From Halopseudomonas litoralis (GTDB lineage Bacteria > Pseudomonadota > Gammaproteobacteria > Pseudomonadales > Pseudomonadaceae), in assembly GCF_900105005.1 (NCBI RefSeq), contig NZ_LT629748.1:3038001-3102000 (forward strand): 64,000 nucleotides of DNA, read 5' to 3'. Positions 19,226 to 28,827 of the stretch are shown here, one piece after another; position 1 is the first letter of the stretch; every line of letters begins with the position of its first letter. Under the pieces are notes generated by a model. The model searched no databases. It had not been told where the DNA came from and worked only from the letters and a program-made list of their open reading frames with translations. The translations under genes were made by a program, and so were the position numbers.

Positions 19226-19843
19226 ATGCAATTCACTAAGCAATCCTTTATGGGCATCGAGCTGGACATTCTCACGGGTCACCCTGAGCATGACATTCTG
19301 TTTATCGCTACCCAGGTAGCCCGAGCGGCTGGGCTGAAGAACCCTAAATCCACACGGCTCAGCGCCATGAAAACCTTGGAAGGAAAGGGCTTTCTTCAGC
19401 TCAACTCTTTGGAATCCAAAGTACAAGATTTTGATACTTTGAACCCGAACATCGGCACCAACCGCTGGAGGGACCTATGGATGGTATCTGAAAGCTCCGC
19501 TTACCAGATGCTCCTGAGGGGCCACGCTCCGGCCTCTGAGCCCTTCCGCAAGTGGGTCACTGAGATAGTCCTCCCGTCTATCCGCAAGACCGGGAGCTTT
19601 AACGTCAACGAGGCCCATGACGAAACCTCAAGGCAATACGCTGGGGAACTGGCGGCGCTACACGCTGAGGTCGCAGGACTCAAGGCAATGGTCCAACAGC
19701 TTCTCGATAGGCCCTCAGGGAGCCTGGAGGTGCCCGTGGTTAGCCCTTATGAGGGAACCACTATGGTGGCCCTTTCGGATGGCCTTGTGTTCAATAAGCA
19801 CACCTACAGGGAGGTTGGGGAAACCATAGGGCTGAGGCGGTAG
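19226..19843 (+). CDS. Bro-N domain protein (antirepressor-like)
   Basis: A 205-aa protein with an N-terminal Bro-N domain over about residues 10-115: ELDILTGHPEHDILFIATQV, WMVSESSAYQMLLRG and FRKWVTEIVLPSIRKTGSF. These are typical of phage antirepressor and DNA-binding proteins. Residues 135-165 form a short coiled coil (LAALHAEVAGLKAMVQQLL). GAGGTAACACATC before ATG 19226 is a good ribosome site. It follows the gp16-like gene by 77 nt. After its TAG, another frame continues with protein-like sequence (VIAKMKQALVEAFGDNGRT) to 19936, so a longer ancestral C-terminus may have been lost by frameshift. Two partial copies lie elsewhere in the element. Confidence 0.8.
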   Translation: MQFTKQSFMGIELDILTGHPEHDILFIATQVARAAGLKNPKSTRLSAMKTLEGKGFLQLNSLESKVQDFDTLNPNIGTNRWRDLWMVSESSAYQMLLRGHAPASEPFRKWVTEIVLPSIRKTGSFNVNEAHDETSRQYAGELAALHAEVAGLKAMVQQLLDRPSGSLEVPVVSPYEGTTMVALSDGLVFNKHTYREVGETIGLRR

Positions 19844-19927
19844 GCGTTATCGCGAAGATGAAACAAGCTTTGGTCGAAGCTTTCGGTGACAATGGCAGAA
19901 CACCATCTCTGTCGCGAGTGAACTCTC

Positions 19928-20272
19928 ATGAACCGTAACAATTCAGTTGATACCGTTTTAAGACTCCCTTTGACTTTCGTTACGCGTGTCTCTTATATCG
20001 TCCCGTGGCTACTGTCGATGCCTTTGACAGGAATGCTTTTTGGCTGGCACATGGGGAGGTTCACCGTACTCGGATATGCATCAGCCATTTTCGACAACTC
20101 GTGGAGCGTTTGGTATGAACCAGCCCTGATCGTCGCCGTTAATTTAGCGGTCTTCTGTCTGCTATCGTGGATTTGGTATCAAATGCTACGTGTCTTCATG
20201 TTTTTCTATCTAAAGGCAGTCATGGGGAAGAACTCGCTTGGACTGGATAGAGCAACTAACGGACCAACCTGA
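19928..20272 (+). CDS. Small membrane protein of unknown function
   Basis: A 114-aa protein with two to three predicted transmembrane segments: about residues 17-40 (VTRVSYIVPWLLSMPLTGML), a weak middle helix, and about 66-95 (ALIVAVNLAVFCLLSWIWYQ). The C-terminus is short and polar. I recognise no family; holin-like or superinfection-exclusion roles fit its size and location but are guesses. A Bro-N fragment overlaps its 3' end in another frame, so its last residues may come from a recombination. Confidence 0.55.
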   Translation: MNRNNSVDTVLRLPLTFVTRVSYIVPWLLSMPLTGMLFGWHMGRFTVLGYASAIFDNSWSVWYEPALIVAVNLAVFCLLSWIWYQMLRVFMFFYLKAVMGKNSLGLDRATNGPT

Positions 20273-20339
20273 GCACGACATCCTGCTCATCGCGAAGCCA
20301 CGGGCCTCCTCTGGAGCCTTAGTGTCAAGTGGTATTTAA
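20256..20339 (+). pseudogene. Third Bro-N fragment
   Basis: In a frame different from the overlapping membrane-protein gene the DNA encodes LTDQPEHDILLIAKPRASSG. This matches the Bro-N start LTGHPEHDILFIATQVARAAG of the intact gene. It ends at a TAA that lies inside phage promoter P3. It is a start-less remnant about 28 codons long. Confidence 0.6.
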
Positions 20340-20359
20340 AACCCCTCACTATTAGAGAG
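20337..20359 (+). promoter_or_regulatory. T7-group phage promoter P3
   Basis: TAAAACCCCTCACT, one change from the P1/P2 core, followed by ATT and a predicted +1 at A20354 (AGAGAGAGA). It faces rightward into a region with no large gene for about 580 bp, but with an AT-rich tract about 240 bp downstream. Confidence 0.7.
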
Positions 20360-20428
20360 AGACAACCTCCCTCATGTTTTCTTTTCGACTTCCCTGTTCG
20401 TTGGTGGCCACAAGCTACCGACAAGAGG

Positions 20429-20653
20429 GTGACCCTATATATCCAATGGAATGGCCCGCCGCTGACTACAGCACAGGGACCCATCCGTGGACCCGGTAGT
20501 CGAGCCGGGGTGAGCTATGAATCAAGCCGGGTGTTCCCCGGTCGTCTCAGGGAGGTGGTGGCCCCTGATGCGTTCATAGACACAGGGTGGCTTAAACCTA
20601 AAGATCTAAAAGATTATCTTTTTATTACTCTTTTAATAATCTTTAAACCTTAG
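20429..20653 (+). CDS. Possible small open reading frame between P3 and P4
   Basis: A 74-codon frame from GTG 20429, running into the AT-rich tract. There is no recognisable motif; the C-terminus is hydrophobic (DYLFITLLIIFKP) only because the DNA is AT-rich. There is no clear ribosome site. It may be a chance frame. Confidence 0.2.
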   Translation: MTLYIQWNGPPLTTAQGPIRGPGSRAGVSYESSRVFPGRLREVVAPDAFIDTGWLKPKDLKDYLFITLLIIFKP

Positions 20654-20717
20654 GTCTTCTTTAGGTCCTTAGGTCCTCCTTGAGGTCCTTGGTTGTCTTC
20701 AGGTTTGGAACAGGTCT
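20591..20717. other. AT-rich tract with AGGTC iterons, candidate replication origin
   Basis: 20591-20652 is almost pure A/T in otherwise GC-rich DNA. It contains an inverted repeat AAAGATTAT (20609-20617) / ATAATCTTT (20636-20644) and a direct TTAAACCT flanking it. It is followed by five AGGTC copies starting at 20652, 20663, 20671, 20683 and 20712, plus one AGGTT. The tract lies downstream of promoter P3 and upstream of P4. In T7 the primary origin is an AT-rich region just downstream of phage promoters, where the RNA polymerase transcript primes replication. Origin function is inferred. Confidence 0.45.
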
Positions 20718-20758
20718 TGCCAGACCATGATCCTCATCACCTTGAGGGCGACCTCAGT

Positions 20759-20781
20759 TAAAAACCCTCAGTAGTAGATGA
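20759..20781 (+). promoter_or_regulatory. T7-group phage promoter P4, upstream of the KilA-N gene
   Basis: TAAAAACCCTCAGT, one change from the P1/P2 core, then AGT and a predicted +1 at A20776 (AGATGA). It lies about 160 nt before the KilA-N start and probably drives the rightward cluster of four genes that ends at the terminator near 23571. Confidence 0.68.
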
Positions 20782-20934
20782 CCACATTTGGTTGTCCTCA
20801 TTGCCCATCGCTGGGCCAACTCAATCCAGTCTTTCTGATAGCGCCTTTCATGCCACGCCGGTTCCCTTGTCTGGGGTCTGGATAGTCGGCTGTGGGTGCG
20901 ACTTGAGGGCGCTACCAAAAGGAATACAGACACA

Positions 20935-21522
20935 ATGAATATCAACATTAAACACAAGCACGCCGGGCATCTGATCGTCATTGAGGGTCACCCCTTCAAG
21001 GCGAACAATGCGGGCCAATGGGACCTGACCGACATCTGGCAGAACCTGAAGCTACCCAAGGGAAAAGCTCCGGGCCAATGGCGGACCAAGGAAGCTCAAC
21101 GGCTGGAACGAATGCAATTTCTGCATCCGTTAAATCATGGTCGAGCTGGGTCCAAGGTAATGGCCACCAAGCGGGCAGCTATTGAGTACGCTGGCTGGGT
21201 CTCCTCCGAGTTCAAAGATATGGTCTTCGATGCTTTCGAGGCTATCCTTGAGCGTCCCGAGGTCGCTGCGATTGTCGCTGAGGTAATGACCGATCTTGGA
21301 CACAGCCATAGCGCTGCAATCCTTGAGCGCCATGTCTTCAACGACAAATACGAATGGAAGAAGCTCCCCCATCGAAACACCGTTAAGGGCCTCAAGGCTG
21401 CTATTCGGAAAGGCTACCTTACTCCCGAGGGTGCCCATGGTATCGCCCGCCGCGATGGTCTACGGGTTTCACTGGCCGCCCTTGAGCTGGCTTCCGGAAA
21501 TTTCCGGAAGGTGGCCATGTAA
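20935..21522 (+). CDS. KilA-N domain DNA-binding protein
   Basis: A 195-aa protein. Residues about 10-110 show the KilA-N pattern: GHLIVIEGHPFKANNAGQWD, the WQNLKLPKGKAPGQWRT motif, and YAGWVSSEFKDMVFDAFEAI. KilA-N proteins are DNA-binding regulators common in phages and plasmids. The C-terminal part (KKLPHRNTVKGLKAAIRKGY) is basic and helical. ATG 20935 is chosen because AAAAGGAATACAGACACA precedes it; a nearly identical leader precedes the gene at 22396. The stop overlaps the next start (TAATG), so the next gene is translationally coupled. Confidence 0.8.
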   Translation: MNINIKHKHAGHLIVIEGHPFKANNAGQWDLTDIWQNLKLPKGKAPGQWRTKEAQRLERMQFLHPLNHGRAGSKVMATKRAAIEYAGWVSSEFKDMVFDAFEAILERPEVAAIVAEVMTDLGHSHSAAILERHVFNDKYEWKKLPHRNTVKGLKAAIRKGYLTPEGAHGIARRDGLRVSLAALELASGNFRKVAM

Positions 21523-21806
21523 TGCGCTACCGCCTGATCGCTGACAAGAGGTGCCCTCAGGCCCTCTGTGACAGACTCAACGACGCACTTGATACGTCCC
21601 AAGCGAGACGCCTTTACCACGCCGCAAAGAGCACCTACAGGTTCAATCGTGACCATTCTGAAACCGCTTTCCGTGCGTTCCTCAAGAAGTCCACGTGCCT
21701 TCCCGTCGAGGACCTGGATGACATCCTGGAGCGGTCCGGCTTGGGCTTCCATGAAGCAATGCTTTTACCTGTCTATTTTGATATGACCGGAAGAGCGACC
21801 ACCTGA
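21522..21806 (+). CDS. Small hypothetical protein coupled to KilA-N
   Basis: A 94-aa protein whose ATG shares one base with the KilA-N stop (TAATG). It is basic in the first half (ADKRCPQALCDRLNDALD, SQARRLYHAAKSTYRF) and acidic later (LPVEDLDDILERSG). It is predicted alpha-helical with no signal peptide or membrane segment. I do not recognise it. Tight coupling suggests it acts with, or at the same time as, the KilA-N protein. Confidence 0.65.
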   Translation: MRYRLIADKRCPQALCDRLNDALDTSQARRLYHAAKSTYRFNRDHSETAFRAFLKKSTCLPVEDLDDILERSGLGFHEAMLLPVYFDMTGRATT

Positions 21807-21860
21807 GCATTTCAGTTCCCACCTGAAGCGCAAGTTTTACCCACACATTCAATCAAGAAT

Positions 21861-21946
21861 CCATAGAGCAAACCTCAGGGTAGGCGCATTGCGTCTCCTG
21901 CTGTCTTGTCGTGCGCCTACCGTGCGGACTGAGGTTTGCTCTATGG
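21861..21946 (+). other. Long hairpin in the leader of the 21965 gene
   Basis: A perfect 18-bp inverted repeat: CCATAGAGCAAACCTCAG at 21861-21878 pairs with CTGAGGTTTGCTCTATGG at 21929-21946. Nested inside is a second stem, GGTAGGCGCA with TGCGCCTACC, offset by a bulge. The structure ends 18 nt before the next start codon and has no T-run, so it is not an ordinary terminator. A packaging or replication site, an RNase III site or a structured RNA are possible. Confidence 0.65.
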
Positions 21947-21964
21947 GATAGGAGACTTCCCAAC

Positions 21965-22348
21965 ATGAAATTCAATATTACTGATGTAACCCCCGAAACT
22001 GTCTGTATCCATGGTCAGACTCTGGCCCGTGAGTATGCCGAAGTGGTCCTTCTGAATCTGATGGTGGCTGCCATGGGCAACAACCATTCAGGGATCGTAA
22101 CGATTGCTGAAACGTTCGCAGCTGCCGGGCTGAGCCTTGAGGCACACCCGAAGGCATTGCGTTTGTACAACGAGCATCTTTCTGAGATCGCCGCTGAGGA
22201 AGCACGAGCCCTTCAGGAAGCTCAAGCACACGCCGCCCGCTGTCGCGTAGAAACCCCGCAAGAGATCGCCGAGTACCACGCAGAGAAGGCAAGACGCGCC
22301 CGAGAGATACGCGAGCACGGCCAGCGCATGCGCACGGCCCGAGGCTGA
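21965..22348 (+). CDS. Small hypothetical protein with coiled-coil tail
   Basis: A 127-aa protein starting at ATG 21965 with AGGAG 11 nt upstream. The N-terminal 60 residues are mixed (MKFNITDVTPETVCIHGQTL). From about residue 75 it is a charged, Ala/Glu/Arg-rich helix (EIAAEEARALQEAQAHAARC, EYHAEKARRAREIREHGQRM) likely to form a coiled coil. I recognise no family. Its leader contains the long hairpin at 21861-21946, so its expression may depend on that structure. Confidence 0.65.
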   Translation: MKFNITDVTPETVCIHGQTLAREYAEVVLLNLMVAAMGNNHSGIVTIAETFAAAGLSLEAHPKALRLYNEHLSEIAAEEARALQEAQAHAARCRVETPQEIAEYHAEKARRAREIREHGQRMRTARG

Positions 22349-22395
22349 GAAGCTAATCAACATCACAACCACTAACTACATGGAGTACAGACACA

Positions 22396-23502
22396 ATGAA
22401 ACCCTTTCAGCATAAGAAGCCCGACAGCGTTTACACGCAGACCATCACTACAGCACACGGCTCTACCAGCAATCAGCTTACCTTTCACTCGTCGGATATC
22501 CGAGCGGAAGACATAGCGGCAACTGACCCGGCAGTCTATGCCCAGGCCATGTATGAAGCCGCTGATGAATATCTCAATGGTGACGAATGGCGGGAGGCCA
22601 TGGATATGGCATTCCCTTCTGAGGTTCGCCCTTTTCGATCCCAGCCGACAGCGCCTCAGGTCGCCCTAATGGAAGATCGCTCGGTCACCTTTGATCCCCG
22701 AGAAACCTACGATGGACGCAAGGTAGACAAAGGCGAAGCCAAAGCGGGATCGCTGGTAGCCATGGAGTCCCCAGATGTCGGCATTCTGGTCTCGGGTCGT
22801 GTGTCGATCTTCGACCATACCGTACAGTTCGGATTCACAGAGCGCAGCATGGAGCAAACCGCTGAGAAGCTGCTGAATGATCTGGAGCTGAATACAGCCG
22901 CCAAGATTGCTGAGAGCCTTGAGGGCCAACCTTCGACGGCCTCCCTTCGCATCCCTGGCTTTGCCGAATCCGTCGAGGGCAGGGTCTACACTCCGTCCAC
23001 TTGTCAGGCCGAAATCCTTCTTGACGTAATAGCGGCCAACCTTGACACCTCCTGGGGCCGTGATATCTCAGAGTTTGGTGTCCTGGTCCCTGTGAGGTTG
23101 CGCCCAATCCTCAACCGGGCAGCACAGCGAGCAGGCGTAGGTAGCATTGATGACTTGGTCGGCACCCGTGTTCAAGTTTACAGTGGTCCTGACCGTGGCA
23201 TCTTCTTGGCGCCTAAAGGCTTTGCCTTACTGTCGTTCCGGGAAGACCAGAACGGCGACCCTTGGAAGGTCGAGCTGACCCGTAACAGTGCAACCCAGAG
23301 CTGGGACCTGGAGATATCCGCCGTATTGGATGTGATGGCTACGGCCATGGTTGAGGTGAAATTGGGCGGTTCCGAGTGGGAGACCACACAGGTAGCCCTG
23401 CCTATCGTCACACAGTTGATTGTGGAGCAAGACACAGCGGCCAAACCCGATGCCGCCCCTTTCGCCCCAGGCGGATACCTTAAGGACGGCAGTACGTCCT
23501 AA
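22396..23502 (+). CDS. Hypothetical 368-aa protein, possibly coat-like
   Basis: The last gene of the element. Its leader (GGAGTACAGACACA) nearly repeats that of the KilA-N gene. The N-terminal 100 residues are acidic and polar. Residues 180-330 contain FGVLVPVRLRPILNRAAQRA, GIFLAPKGFALLSFREDQ and SWDLEISAVLDVMATAMVEV. This succession (a probe-like strand-helix, a hydrophobic strand, a late beta segment) vaguely recalls HK97-type or related phage coat proteins, but I cannot identify a family and the resemblance may be accidental. The C-terminus is Pro/Ala-rich. A terminator follows 11 nt after the stop. Confidence 0.65.
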   Translation: MKPFQHKKPDSVYTQTITTAHGSTSNQLTFHSSDIRAEDIAATDPAVYAQAMYEAADEYLNGDEWREAMDMAFPSEVRPFRSQPTAPQVALMEDRSVTFDPRETYDGRKVDKGEAKAGSLVAMESPDVGILVSGRVSIFDHTVQFGFTERSMEQTAEKLLNDLELNTAAKIAESLEGQPSTASLRIPGFAESVEGRVYTPSTCQAEILLDVIAANLDTSWGRDISEFGVLVPVRLRPILNRAAQRAGVGSIDDLVGTRVQVYSGPDRGIFLAPKGFALLSFREDQNGDPWKVELTRNSATQSWDLEISAVLDVMATAMVEVKLGGSEWETTQVALPIVTQLIVEQDTAAKPDAAPFAPGGYLKDGSTS

Positions 23503-23512
23503 TCGAAGAGTT

Positions 23513-23571
23513 AGCCCCTTGATCTAAGAGCGCCATTCACAATGGCCCTCATAGACCTTGGGGCTTTCTTT
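23513..23571 (+). terminator. Terminator after the last element gene
   Basis: An outer stem AGCCCC (23513-23518) / GGGGCT (23560-23565) is followed by TTCTTT. A perfect inner hairpin GCCATT-CAC-AATGGC lies at 23532-23546. The layout resembles an intrinsic terminator and matches the end of the rightward transcription unit. Between it and the right arm repeats (23572-23846) I see only C/T-rich DNA with no gene. Confidence 0.65.
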
Positions 23572-23846
23572 ACGAATACCCGAGTAAAACAGTAGGACTC
23601 TCCCAGTGAGTAGACTCCAAGCAACTCATTGGTTCCTGATGGCTTTGTCCCTGGTTCTACCCTTGGTCATTCCGAAGGGCGAGGCGAGACGATCCTCAGG
23701 TATACTCGATGAGAATCTGAAGCAAAATTCTGAGCCCCCATCTTAATAGTAATTACCGCCACCATACCCCCCTATGCCCCCCTCGGTCTGTCCTCGGATG
23801 CCCCCTCAGTTGTCCTTGCAGGGCGTAGCCCATGAGCCCCTCATGG

Positions 23847-23885
23847 ACGGTCACAACCAGGTCATAAAAGAGTCACAAACTCATG
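23847..23885 (+). repeat. Right arm-type repeats of the integrase (candidate)
   Basis: ACGGTCACAACCAGGTCATA followed by AAAGAGTCACAAACTCATG. It aligns unit for unit and in the same orientation with 10964-11002 near attL. It ends about 90 bp before the attR core. Confidence 0.5.
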
Positions 23886-23975
23886 ACATGCCCCAGCCTT
23901 GACGATGGCCTGGAGGCCCCGGTATCCTTGGGCTCCTCATCTCTTTTTGTCCTAAGTCATTCAGATCACACGGGC

Positions 23976-25104
<1,129 letters not shown>

Positions 25105-25120
25105 CTCTCCAGAGGACAAT

Positions 25121-27343
25121 ATGCGGGACACCAACAACGAGGTAGAACGACAGACCGAGTCGACCCCGGCGCAGCCGGCCGCCGCTGCCACGGCACGCCG
25201 GGATGCTTTGCCGGTAGTCATTGCACCGCCGGAACTGGCGGAAGTAACGGTACCGGCGGCCGACATCAATGCGCCGGAACTGTACATCCATCGTGAACTG
25301 TCGCAGCTGCAATTCAACATCCGCGTGCTGGAACAGGCGCTGGATGAGTCCTACCCGTTGTTGGAGCGCCTCAAATTTCTGCTGATCTTTTCCAGCAACC
25401 TGGATGAGTTCTTCGAAATCCGCGTCGCCGGCCTGAAGAAGCAGATCACCTTTGCCCGCGAGCAGACCGGCCCGGACGGGCTGCAGCCGCAGCAGGTGCT
25501 GAGCAAGATCAGCGAGATCGCGCACCAGGAGGTCAGCCGCCAGTATTCGATTCTCAATGACGTGCTGCTGCCGGCGCTGGCCAGAGAGAAGATCCGCTTC
25601 ATCCGGCGCCGCCAGTGGACCTACAAACAGACGCTGTGGGTACGCCGCTTTTTCCGCGACGAGATCGCACCGATCATCAGCCCGATCGGCCTGGATCCGA
25701 CGCACCCGTTCCCGCTACTGGTGAACAAGAGCCTCAACTTCATCGTGCAACTGGAAGGTGTCGATGCCTTTGGCCGTGATTCCGGCCTGGCAATCATTCC
25801 GGCGCCGCGCTCGTTGCCCCGTCTGATCCGCGTTCCCGATCAGCTGTGCGAGGATGGTGACAACTTCGTTTTCCTGTCGTCGATGATTCACGCTCATGCC
25901 GATGATCTGTTCCCCGGCATGAAGGTGCTCGGCTGTTATCAGTTCCGGCTGACCCGCAACGCCGACTTGATTGTCGACCCCGACGAGGTCGACGACCTGG
26001 CCCGTGCTTTGCGTGGTGAACTGCTGTCGCGCCGTTACGGCGATGCGGTGCGTCTGGAAGTCGCCGACAACTGCCCCAAACCGCTGTCGGACTTTCTGCT
26101 CAAGCAGTTCGGCCTGAGCGAGTCGGAGCTGTATGAGGTCAATGGCCCGGTCAACCTCACCCGGCTGTTTTCGATTACCGGGCTGGACAGCCATTCCGAC
26201 CTGCAATTCCCGCCGTTCAGTCCCGGCATCCCCAGGTTGCTATCCAGCGCCGACAACCTGTTTCAGGCGATCCGCAAACAGGACATTCTGCTGCTGCATC
26301 CCTACGAGTCTTTCAGCCCGGTGGTTGATCTACTGCGCCAGGCCGCGCAGGACCCGAACGTGCTGGCCATCAAGCAGACGCTGTATCGCACCGGCGCCAA
26401 CTCGGAGATGGTCAATGCGCTGGTCGAGGCCGCGCGCAATGGCAAGGAAGTCACTGTGGTGATCGAGCTGCGCGCGCGCTTCGATGAGGAGTCCAACCTG
26501 CAACTGGCCAGCCGCCTGCAGCAGGCCGGTGCGGTGGTGATCTACGGCGTGGTCGGCTTCAAGACCCACGCCAAGATGATGCTGATCCTGCGCCGCGAGG
26601 ACAAGGACCTGCAGCGCTACGCGCACATGGGCACCGGCAACTATCACGCTGGCAATGCCCGCCTGTATACCGACTACAGCATCCTGACCTCGGATCAGGC
26701 CCTCACCGAAGATGTGCACAAGCTGTTCAACCAGTTGATCGGCATGGGCAAGGCATTGCGCATGAAGAAGTTGCTGCAAGCGCCCTTCACGCTGAAGAAG
26801 CGTCTGCTGGAGCTGATCAACCGTGAGGCGCTGGCGGCCCAGGCCGGCAAGCCGGCGCACATCATCGCCAAGGCCAACGCCTTGACCGATGCCAAGATCA
26901 TCAAGGCGTTGTACAAGGCATCACAGGCGGGGGTAAAGATCGAGCTGATCATTCGCGGTATGTGCTGCCTGCGGCCAGGCATTCCGGGTGTGTCGCATAA
27001 CATCACTGTTCGCTCGATCATCGGGCGCTTTCTGGAGCACAGCCGGGTCTATTATTTCCTCCAGGAAGGGCAGGAGCAGATCTGGATGTCCAGTGCCGAC
27101 ATGATGGAGCGCAACCTGGATCACCGTGTGGAAACCTGCTTCCCGCTGGAAGGCAAGAAGCTGATCAACCGCGCCAGACAGGAACTGCAGACACATCTGA
27201 TCGACAACACCCACGCCTGGATACTGCAGCCCGACGGCAGCTACGTACGCTGTACTCCGACCGGTAACCAGATCCCCCGCAGCGCCCAGAATACGCTGCT
27301 GGAGAAGCTGGCCAGCTCGCCTCAGCGTACCGTCAACGTATAA
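25121..27343 (+). CDS. ppk1: Polyphosphate kinase 1
   Basis: Reversibly polymerises ATP gamma-phosphate into polyphosphate. The 740-aa product has the N domain, the head domain and two phospholipase-D-like catalytic domains. The autophosphorylated histidine lies in [20 protein letters not shown], and the second catalytic block ([20 protein letters not shown]) is present. The first about 50 residues are a variable Pro/Ala-rich extension; ATG 25121 follows AGAGGA closely. Its 3' end overlaps the convergent ppx gene by 22 bp, so synthesis and degradation genes face each other, the usual Pseudomonas arrangement. Confidence 0.96.
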   Translation: MRDTNNEVERQTESTPAQPAAAATARRDALPVVIAPPELAEVTVPAADINAPELYIHRELSQLQFNIRVLEQALDESYPLLERLKFLLIFSSNLDEFFEIRVAGLKKQITFAREQTGPDGLQPQQVLSKISEIAHQEVSRQYSILNDVLLPALAREKIRFIRRRQWTYKQTLWVRRFFRDEIAPIISPIGLDPTHPFPLLVNKSLNFIVQLEGVDAFGRDSGLAIIPAPRSLPRLIRVPDQLCEDGDNFVFLSSMIHAHADDLFPGMKVLGCYQFRLTRNADLIVDPDEVDDLARALRGELLSRRYGDAVRLEVADNCPKPLSDFLLKQFGLSESELYEVNGPVNLTRLFSITGLDSHSDLQFPPFSPGIPRLLSSADNLFQAIRKQDILLLHPYESFSPVVDLLRQAAQDPNVLAIKQTLYRTGANSEMVNALVEAARNGKEVTVVIELRARFDEESNLQLASRLQQAGAVVIYGVVGFKTHAKMMLILRREDKDLQRYAHMGTGNYHAGNARLYTDYSILTSDQALTEDVHKLFNQLIGMGKALRMKKLLQAPFTLKKRLLELINREALAAQAGKPAHIIAKANALTDAKIIKALYKASQAGVKIELIIRGMCCLRPGIPGVSHNITVRSIIGRFLEHSRVYYFLQEGQEQIWMSSADMMERNLDHRVETCFPLEGKKLINRARQELQTHLIDNTHAWILQPDGSYVRCTPTGNQIPRSAQNTLLEKLASSPQRTVNV

Positions 27344-28827
27344 CCGATCTTCGCCCAGTACTGTGACTCCTGGGCGAAATCGGCCTTGGTGAGCGGGTTT
27401 TCCTTCAACCAGCCCGGCGGAAAACGCAGCGTCAGCTGCGTTTTCCTGGCCTCGGCCTGCAGCTCGGGCATTTCCTGAAAACCGCGGATATGGTGATAAA
27501 GAATCGCCAACCGCAGCAACATGCACAAGCGACGCAGCGGCGGGCCTTCCTCGCCCAACTCGGCCATGCGCTCCTCTCCCGGCAGGTTGCGCCGGTGACC
27601 GCGCACCAGCAGCGCCATCGCCTGCTGTTCCTGGTTTGAAAACCCCGGCAGGTCGGCGTGCTCGATCAGATAGGCGCCATGCTTGTGATACTGGCTGTGC
27701 GCGATATCCATGCCGATTTCGTGAACGCGCGCGGCCCAGCTCAGCAGATCGGCGTGTTTGCCATCGGTCAACCCCCAGGGCTCTGCCACCTTGCTCAACA
27801 GACTCAGCGCCTTGTGCTCGACTCGGGCTGCCTGTTCGGCATCGACATGGCTGCGCTCAGCCAAGGCGGACAAGGTCCGCTCACGCACATCCTCGTGCTC
27901 GCGGCGGCCGAACAGCTCATACAGCACACCTTCGCGCAGCGCCCCTTCCGACAGATCCATACTCTGCACGTGCAAAGCGTCAAACAAGGCTTCCAGAATA
28001 GCCAGCCCCGCGGGAAGAATGGGCCGACGGTCAGCCTTGAGCCCCGGCATGCTGAGCTTGTCCACATGATTGGTCTTGAGCACCTTGCGCTTGAGCCACT
28101 GCAGACCCTCGCGGTGAACCTCGCCATTGCTCTGACCACCACCGCGCAGACATTGAGCAATGGTGCGAATGGTGCCGGATGCCCCCACGGCTTCCTGCCA
28201 GCCCACACGCTGGACGCTCTGCTCGATCCGCATCAGCTCCAGTCGCGCAGCGGTATACGCTTGTTTATACCCGGCGGCGGAAATACGCCCCTCGGCAAAA
28301 AATTGCTGGCCGTATGAAACACAACCGAAATGCAGACTCTCGCGCAGCACGGACTCAAACCGCTCGCCGATGATGAACTCGGTGCTGCCACCGCCAATAT
28401 CCACCACCAACCGCTTGCCGGCATCGTCGGCCAGGGTGTGCGCAACGCCGAGATAGATCAGTCGCGCCTCTTCCCGCCCGGAAATCACATCGACCCGGTG
28501 ACCGAGCACATCCTTGACCCTGTTGATGAAAACATCCCGATTGCGCGCCACACGCAAGGTATTGGTGGCGACAATGCGCACCGCGCCGGTGGGCAGACCA
28601 TTGATCAGCTGGGCGAAGCGCCGCAAGCACTCCACTCCACGCTGCATGGCCTCTTCACTGAGGTTGTACTGCTCATCCAACCCGGCGCCCAGCTGCACTT
28701 TTTCACCGAGCCGTTCGAGGATCCGAATCTCTCCATGGTCCACGCGTGCCAGCACCATATGAAAACTGTTGGATCCCAGGTCTATGGTCGCCACCAGCGG
28801 AAAGTCCGTGTGTTCTGTCTGCGCCAT
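27322..28827 (-). CDS. ppx: Exopolyphosphatase (Ppx/GppA family)
   Basis: Removes terminal phosphates from polyphosphate. The 501-aa product starts [20 protein letters not shown]. It carries the actin-like ATPase-fold motifs [34 protein letters not shown] and DIGGGSTEF, then an HD-type helical domain ([20 protein letters not shown]) and a C-terminal domain. Family members can also hydrolyse pppGpp; sequence alone does not separate the two activities, but the ppk neighbour favours Ppx. It is divergent from trxA across 182 bp. Confidence 0.94.
   Translation of the reverse strand: MAQTEHTDFPLVATIDLGSNSFHMVLARVDHGEIRILERLGEKVQLGAGLDEQYNLSEEAMQRGVECLRRFAQLINGLPTGAVRIVATNTLRVARNRDVFINRVKDVLGHRVDVISGREEARLIYLGVAHTLADDAGKRLVVDIGGGSTEFIIGERFESVLRESLHFGCVSYGQQFFAEGRISAAGYKQAYTAARLELMRIEQSVQRVGWQEAVGASGTIRTIAQCLRGGGQSNGEVHREGLQWLKRKVLKTNHVDKLSMPGLKADRRPILPAGLAILEALFDALHVQSMDLSEGALREGVLYELFGRREHEDVRERTLSALAERSHVDAEQAARVEHKALSLLSKVAEPWGLTDGKHADLLSWAARVHEIGMDIAHSQYHKHGAYLIEHADLPGFSNQEQQAMALLVRGHRRNLPGEERMAELGEEGPPLRRLCMLLRLAILYHHIRGFQEMPELQAEARKTQLTLRFPPGWLKENPLTKADFAQESQYWAKIGYTLTVR

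Noticed and set aside
20591..20717. CRISPR array from the AGGTC repeats
   Set aside because: The repeats are only 5 bp with irregular 8-29 nt spacing. There are no true spacers and no cas genes in the window.
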